A stretch of 19,180 nucleotides of DNA, taken from CAYFZO01 sp964347615. Its GTDB lineage: Bacteria > Pseudomonadota > Gammaproteobacteria > Poriferisulfidales > Oxydemutatoraceae. The stretch is from positions 1 to 19,180 of the forward strand of contig CAYFZO010000031.1 in the NCBI GenBank assembly GCA_964347615.1. The letters are read 5' to 3'. A program made the translations under genes and the position numbers. Every line of letters begins with the position of its first letter. The first letter of the stretch is position 1. The notes below the pieces were generated by a model. It made no database searches. It saw only the letters and a program-made list of their open reading frames with translations, and had not been told where the DNA came from. This document shows positions 16,201-19,180 of this stretch, piece by piece.

Positions 16201-19180
16201 ACGGTCAAACTCACGCTGCGCGAAGGCGCGCCGTATCCGCTGGAGTTTGATTTGACGGCATCCGGCGTTGAACTATCCGCCAACCGGGTGACGATTCCCG
16301 CGGGCAGCACGCAGAGCGTAGTATTCACCGCGACCCGGAACACGAATGAAGATCGGGTCAGGATAGCCCTTTCCGAGCCTCCGACGTCGCCGAACGACTG
16401 CCCGGAGAATTGGAAACGTCAAGGGCAATGCTTCACCGGTTTCGAGATTGTGGGAGGGCCGATAATCGATTTTGTCTACACCCATAATGTGCCTAGGGTG
16501 ACAACGATCCGGTTCGCCTCGACCCCGCAAGACTCGGGCGGCTACGTCGTGGATGAGACAATCAAGGTTGACGTGGTTTTCGACCGAGGGCTGGCAATCT
16601 CACCGATCACGGAGGGATCTTCCTCACCGACGCTGGCGTTGCAAATCGGAGACAGCCGAGGCATCGCGACTTACGTGGTGGGAAGCAACGCCGCCGGCGG
16701 CATACTGAGCTTCGTCTACAGGGTCGCAGCAGGCGAGTTTGATGAAAACGGCGTCAGCGTCGTGCAAGACGGCTTGGAGCTGAACGGCGCGACCGTCACC
16801 GACGCTGTATTCAACGACCCTGCGAACCTGAGCGTGGATGATTTCCTTACCGATTTTCCGGAACAAAAGGTCCGGGCTCTCCCTTTCCTATCGTTCGAGG
16901 AGAGCGAAATTCGACCTGCTGAGGGAACAACGATGAACGCGGTCTTCAACTTCAGCGCCGCCGTGGTGAAGCCGACCACCGTCCGTTACGCCCTTGATCC
17001 CGGCACGGCCGACGCTGCCGACTACGTGACCGGCAGCGGCGAGGTCGTCGTACCCGAAGGCGCGAGCAGCGGAACCATCCGGATCTTCATCGTGGACGAC
17101 GATATCATCGAGCGGCCGCGCGATACATTCAGCCTGAACTTGGTCGATTCCGACGGCTATCTACTGGGTTCACGGACCGAGATCAGAGTCTTTATCAGAG
17201 AAGGCGTCTGCGACAGAACGCTGCCGGTCGCTGAGGCGATAAGAACAGCTCGCGGCCGACCTCATTGTTCCGACGTAAGCAACGTGGACCCCATTGTAAC
17301 GCTGACACTTCGGGGAGAGTCCGTTTCAATGTATAGAAAGGATGACTTCACCAACAACAATTTGAATATACTCTTCTTACGTTCATTGGAAATAAGCAGA
17401 CATCCCAGATTGACTGCGCTGCCGGTGGGCGCGTTCAGGGATACTCTTCGACAGTTGCAGCTGTACGACAACGCATTGGTCGCGTTGCCGGAGAATCTGT
17501 TCGCCGGTCTCGGTAATCTTTTGCGGTTGCGGCTGCACGGCAACCGCTTGACCGCGTTGCCGCCGGGCGCGTTCTCGGGACTTTCGAGCCTGAGATCGCT
17601 TCAGTTGCATGACAATCCCGGCGCTCCTTTCAGGTTGGCGTTGCGTTTGGAACCGGCCGACGAAGCACCCAATGCCCCTCTGGAAAGGCTGGCGGACTTG
17701 CTTTCAACGTCCGAACCCACGACGGTCGTCCTCACGCTGCGCGAAGGTGCGCCGTATCCGTTGGCGCTCAGGCTGACGGCGTCCGGTGTTCAACTATCCA
17801 CCGATCAGGTGACGATTCCCGCGGGCAGTACGCAGAGCGGAACGCTCATCATGACCCGAAACATGGATCGGGTCAGGATAACCCTTTCCGAGCCGCCGTC
17901 ACCGCCGAACGACTGCCAGAATCATTGGAAACATCAAGGGCGATGCTTCACCGGTTTCGAAATCGTGGGCGCGCCGACAATCAATTTTGTCTACGACGGA
18001 ATGGCGCCTCAGGTGACGACGATCCGGTTCACCTCGACCCCGCAAGAACCGGACGGCTACGTCAGAGGAGAGACAATCAACGTTGACGTGGTTTTCGACC
18101 GAGGGCTGGCAATCGTACCAGCCACACCGGCCCCCTCCTCGCTGACGCTGGCGTTGCAGATCGGAGCCGACCGACGCACCGCAACTTACGTGGTGGAAAG
18201 CAACGCCGCCGTCGGCATACTGAGCTTCGTCTACAGGGTCACAGCAGAGGATTTTGACGACAACGGCGTCAGCGTCGCGCGAGACGGCTTGGAGTTGAAC
18301 GACGTGGACGTCACCGAACCTGTAGGCAACAACCCCGCGAACGTGGAATTGGGGGAAAGTTTTCTTGCCGATTTACCGGGACAAAAGGTCTATGGGAACT
18401 TGCCGTCGGTATCGTTTGAAGAGAGCGAAATTCGACCTGCTGAGGGGGCAACGGTAAACGCGGTCTTTAACCTCGACGTCGCCGTGGCGAGGCCAACCAC
18501 CGTCCGTTACGCCATTGAGCACGGCACGGCCAACGCCAACGACTACGTGGCCGGCAGCGGGGCCGGCAGCGGGGCCGGCAACGGCGAAGTCGTCGTGCCC
18601 GCAGGCGCGACCAGCGGAACCATTCAGATCTTCATCGTGGACGATGACATTGTCGAGCGGGTGCGCGATACATTCAGCCTGAACTTGGTTGATTCCGACG
18701 GCTACGTACTGGGTTCAAGGACCGAGATCAGATTCTTCATCAGAGAAGGCGTCTGCGACAGGACGCCGCAGGTCGCTGAGGCGATAAGAGAAGAGCGCGA
18801 CCAACCTCATTGCTCCGACGTAAATAACCCCAGATTCATTACACGTCTATCGATAGTCGACACCCCAAGTCTTACGACCCTAAAAAGAGGAGACTTCTTC
18901 GAACTCGACCGCCTGGAGCGTTTGGATCTGAACGGCAACGGGTTGACCACGCTGCCGGCGGGCGTATTCAACGCTCTCGGTCGCCTTACGGAGTTGCGGC
19001 TGGACAACAACGATCTGACCACGCTGCCGGCGGGCGTATTCTACGCTCTCGGTCGCCTTACGGAGTTGCGGCTGGACAACAACCGTCTGACCACGCTGCC
19101 GGAGGGCGTGTTCAACGCTCTCGGTCGTCTCACGGAGTTGCGGCTGGACAACAACGGTTTGACCACGCTGCCGGAGGGCG
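13246..19180 (+). CDS. Giant modular Calx-beta / LRR / SWM-like secreted protein (N-terminal part, runs off window end)
   Basis: GTG start with AAGGAAG immediately upstream; 1,978 codons visible, no stop, frame checked at 13663, 15661, 17161, 18721 and 19141. Residues 1-26 form a Sec signal peptide: Arg3, a hydrophobic core MLAGVLAVALTATTF, and a likely cut after AQA. It is not a lipobox. The mature protein begins directly with Calx-beta (to about 13650), then LRR array, linker, SWM-like repeat and Calx-beta in repeating order. LRR arrays are at 13654-14575, 15682-16105, 17206-17625 and 18754-end; later Calx-beta domains at about 15340-15675, 16885-17200 and 18400-18745. Each LRR N-cap has a Cys pair (Cys140 and Cys159 in the first). 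Alternative starts are ATG 13267, which lacks the basic n-region, and ATG 13126, which has no ribosome-binding site. Likely an exported calcium-binding adhesin or recognition protein; ligand unknown. Confidence 0.92.
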   Translation, partial: MERTVSGMLAGVLAVALTATTFCAQAQQPVISFNVEESEIEPAEGATANAVFSFSAAVEMPTTVRYRLMPGTADADDYEAGNGEVVVPADATSGTIQIFIVDDDDIERSRDTFRLDLVGSTGYALGSPRRIEISIREGVCDRTPQIAEAITNALSQSHCSDVTELSRVTQLSIVDTPSLTTLKSRDFFETIQLAHLNLQRNALTTLPATIFNKVDALLTLNLGINKITQLPEDIFVDNHRLILLTLNDNQLRELPEQVFSGLTQLQILTVADNNLTTLPAGTFAGLQALQTVEAQNNQVAAWPASIFNGLSNLKTLDMSSNGITQLPDDIFADNNGLTRLLLSDNQLRELPEQVFFELTRINTLAVDGNRLTELPAGAFSGYEFLQVLRLYDNRLESLPPGLFSDLEEATRLAFHDNRLTALPPGTFSGPLSNLMAVTLGGNPGSPFQLKLRLEFADEEQAPTLTSEPVTLRATLRKGAPYALEIELQALSGTLSTTEATIEAGSTRSGTFTATRSPGQRMVAVAFADVSPPPDGCLSRQQHEGQCFSGLEIVSDAEFVLDNQPLSAVSGAAIASAPTSGDIYAAGDPNEEIVVEIEFSEEIDVIQANDGSWPSLALGVGDETRFAVYDEAASSTDELVFRYKPQAADVDDDGISVLGEALRLNGARILDAGVPVPLSSLSLGAHAIRNAPNHKVKIRVLSFEQSEIEPREGETINAVFNFNVAVTMPTTVRYALEPGTANADDYVAGSGAGSGAGGDEVVVPAGASNGTIQIFIVDDDIIERTRDTFSLILVDSDGYVLGSSTRIEVSIREGICDRTSSLRIPLQATVRANHCSDVRHIPQFESVPLSGSSVPAYKKDDFTDGNLMGFITQTLQISRHRRLTTLPAGLFRDPLRNLSLHDNALDALPEKLFADLVNLRRLRLDGNRLTTLPEGTFSGLSSLISLQLHDNPGAPFRLALRLEPADEAANVNPEGLANLLSATTPTTVKLTLREGAPYPLEFDLTASGVELSANRVTIPAGSTQSVVFTATRNTNEDRVRIALSEPPTSPNDCPENWKRQGQCFTGFEIVGGPIIDFVYTHNVPRVTTIRFASTPQDSGGYVVDETIKVDVVFDRGLAISPITEGSSSPTLALQIGDSRGIATYVVGSNAAGGILSFVYRVAAGEFDENGVSVVQDGLELNGATVTDAVFNDPANLSVDDFLTDFPEQKVRALPFLSFEESEIRPAEGTTMNAVFNFSAAVVKPTTVRYALDPGTADAADYVTGSGEVVVPEGASSGTIRIFIVDDDIIERPRDTFSLNLVDSDGYLLGSRTEIRVFIREGVCDRTLPVAEAIRTARGRPHCSDVSNVDPIVTLTLRGESVSMYRKDDFTNNNLNILFLRSLEISRHPRLTALPVGAFRDTLRQLQLYDNALVALPENLFAGLGNLLRLRLHGNRLTALPPGAFSGLSSLRSLQLHDNPGAPFRLALRLEPADEAPNAPLERLADLLSTSEPTTVVLTLREGAPYPLALRLTASGVQLSTDQVTIPAGSTQSGTLIMTRNMDRVRITLSEPPSPPNDCQNHWKHQGRCFTGFEIVGAPTINFVYDGMAPQVTTIRFTSTPQEPDGYVRGETINVDVVFDRGLAIVPATPAPSSLTLALQIGADRRTATYVVESNAAVGILSFVYRVTAEDFDDNGVSVARDGLELNDVDVTEPVGNNPANVELGESFLADLPGQKVYGNLPSVSFEESEIRPAEGATVNAVFNLDVAVARPTTVRYAIEHGTANANDYVAGSGAGSGAGNGEVVVPAGATSGTIQIFIVDDDIVERVRDTFSLNLVDSDGYVLGSRTEIRFFIREGVCDRTPQVAEAIREERDQPHCSDVNNPRFITRLSIVDTPSLTTLKRGDFFELDRLERLDLNGNGLTTLPAGVFNALGRLTELRLDNNDLTTLPAGVFYALGRLTELRLDNNRLTTLPEGVFNALGRLTELRLDNNGLTTLPEG
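13654..14575 (+). repeat. LRR array 1 of giant gene 2 (ten units)
   Basis: N-cap GVCDRTPQ...HCSDV, then cores NLQRNAL, NLGINKI, TLNDNQL, TVADNNL, EAQNNQV, DMSSNGI, LLSDNQL, AVDGNRL, RLYDNRL and AFHDNRL, with cap TLGGNPGSPF. NKITQLP at 13918 and NGITQLP at 14206 are exactly 288 bp (four repeats) apart, marking an internal four-LRR duplication. Confidence 0.92.
15484..15507 (+). repeat. 12-bp tandem repeat expanding a Calx-beta loop
   Basis: GCCGGCAGCGGG occurs twice in frame (15484-15495, 15496-15507), followed by a partial third copy, turning the usual AGSGEVVV loop into AGSGAGSGAGGDEVVV. Gene 1 Calx-beta domains lack the expansion. Confidence 0.88.
15682..16105 (+). repeat. LRR array 2 of giant gene 2, with divergent N-cap
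   Basis: The N-cap keeps its cysteines (GICDRTS...NHCSDV) but is followed by an unusual spacer of about 40 residues containing AYKKDDFTDGN and then QISRHRRL. Two units (SLHDNAL, RLDGNRL) and cap LQLHDNPGAPF follow. Confidence 0.88.
17206..17625 (+). repeat. LRR array 3 of giant gene 2, with divergent N-cap
   Basis: Same alternative N-cap type as the preceding array (MYRKDDFTNNN, EISRHPRL), then QLYDNAL and RLHGNRL and cap LQLHDNPGAPF. Arrays 2 and 3 are therefore closer to each other than to the others. Confidence 0.88.
18550..18573 (+). repeat. 12-bp tandem repeat expanding a second Calx-beta loop
   Basis: The same GCCGGCAGCGGG unit is duplicated (18550-18561, 18562-18573) before GCCGGCAACGGC, giving AGSGAGSGAGNGEVVV. 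It is shared with 15484-15507 but absent from the Calx-beta domain between them at about 17020. Confidence 0.88.
18754..19180 (+). repeat. LRR array 4 of giant gene 2 (continues past window)
   Basis: Normal N-cap, then near-identical 72-bp units starting at 18928, 19000, 19072 and 19144 with cores DLNGNGL, RLDNNDL, RLDNNRL and RLDNNGL. The last three units differ at one core residue (GAT, CGT, GGT: Asp, Arg, Gly), with a few other changes. Confidence 0.93.

Noticed and set aside
1..19180. Diversity-generating retroelement (template/variable repeat pair)
   Set aside because: No reverse transcriptase or accessory gene in the window. Differences between LRR units are not confined to adenine positions.
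1..19180. CRISPR array
   Set aside because: All regular repeats are 72-bp coding LRR units or short in-frame tandem repeats; no repeat-spacer pattern.

Overview
The window is dominated by two giant, modular, repeat-built secreted proteins on the + strand. A small restriction-modification cassette lies between them on the - strand. GC content is high. Start sites carry Shine-Dalgarno-like motifs and the second giant protein has a Sec signal peptide, so this is bacterial DNA. A run of 100 Ns inside a leucine-rich-repeat array, and an end of sequence inside another such array, suggest a draft or metagenomic assembly that breaks at these repeats. I cannot name the taxon. Mosaics of LRR and Calx-beta domains like this are familiar to me from uncultured, often marine or host-associated, bacteria, but that is an impression and not a result.

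Layout. Bases 1-10930 hold the 3' part of giant gene 1 (about 3,600 visible codons, 5' end outside the window). It runs through four rounds of a supermodule: Cys-capped LRR array, beta-sandwich linker with a Cys pair, SWM-like Ig repeat with a DxDxDG loop, then Calx-beta. The fourth round lacks the Calx-beta. A roughly 1,600-residue tail follows, built from four repeating beta-sandwich types in the order X-Y-Z-Y-Z-W-X-Y-Z-W. Bases 10931-11262 are mostly non-coding and contain an orphan copy of a leader sequence. Bases 11263-12723 (- strand) carry an apparently intact beta-class DNA methyltransferase followed by a broken BglII/BstYI-type restriction endonuclease. Bases 12724-13245 hold the methyltransferase promoter, a 12-bp tandem repeat and a second copy of the leader. 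Bases 13246-19180 hold giant gene 2, which starts at GTG with a signal peptide and is open to the window end, again built from Calx-beta, LRR, linker and SWM modules.

How the parts fit. The giant proteins look like exported, disulfide-stabilised, calcium-binding adhesins or recognition proteins. Their 24-residue LRRs closely match the 'LPxGVFDxLxxLxxLxLxxNxLT' consensus of animal-type LRRs, including lamprey variable lymphocyte receptors. Where paralogous LRR arrays align almost residue for residue, many of the differences fall at the exposed positions of LxLxxNxL, the concave binding face. With repeat-driven duplication (72, 288 and about 1,240 bp units), this suggests a locus that generates variety in binding surfaces. 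That is inference. The restriction-modification cassette seems to be an intruder between the two genes. Its nuclease has a 2-nt frameshift and an ATA where the start codon should be, leaving a solitary methyltransferase.
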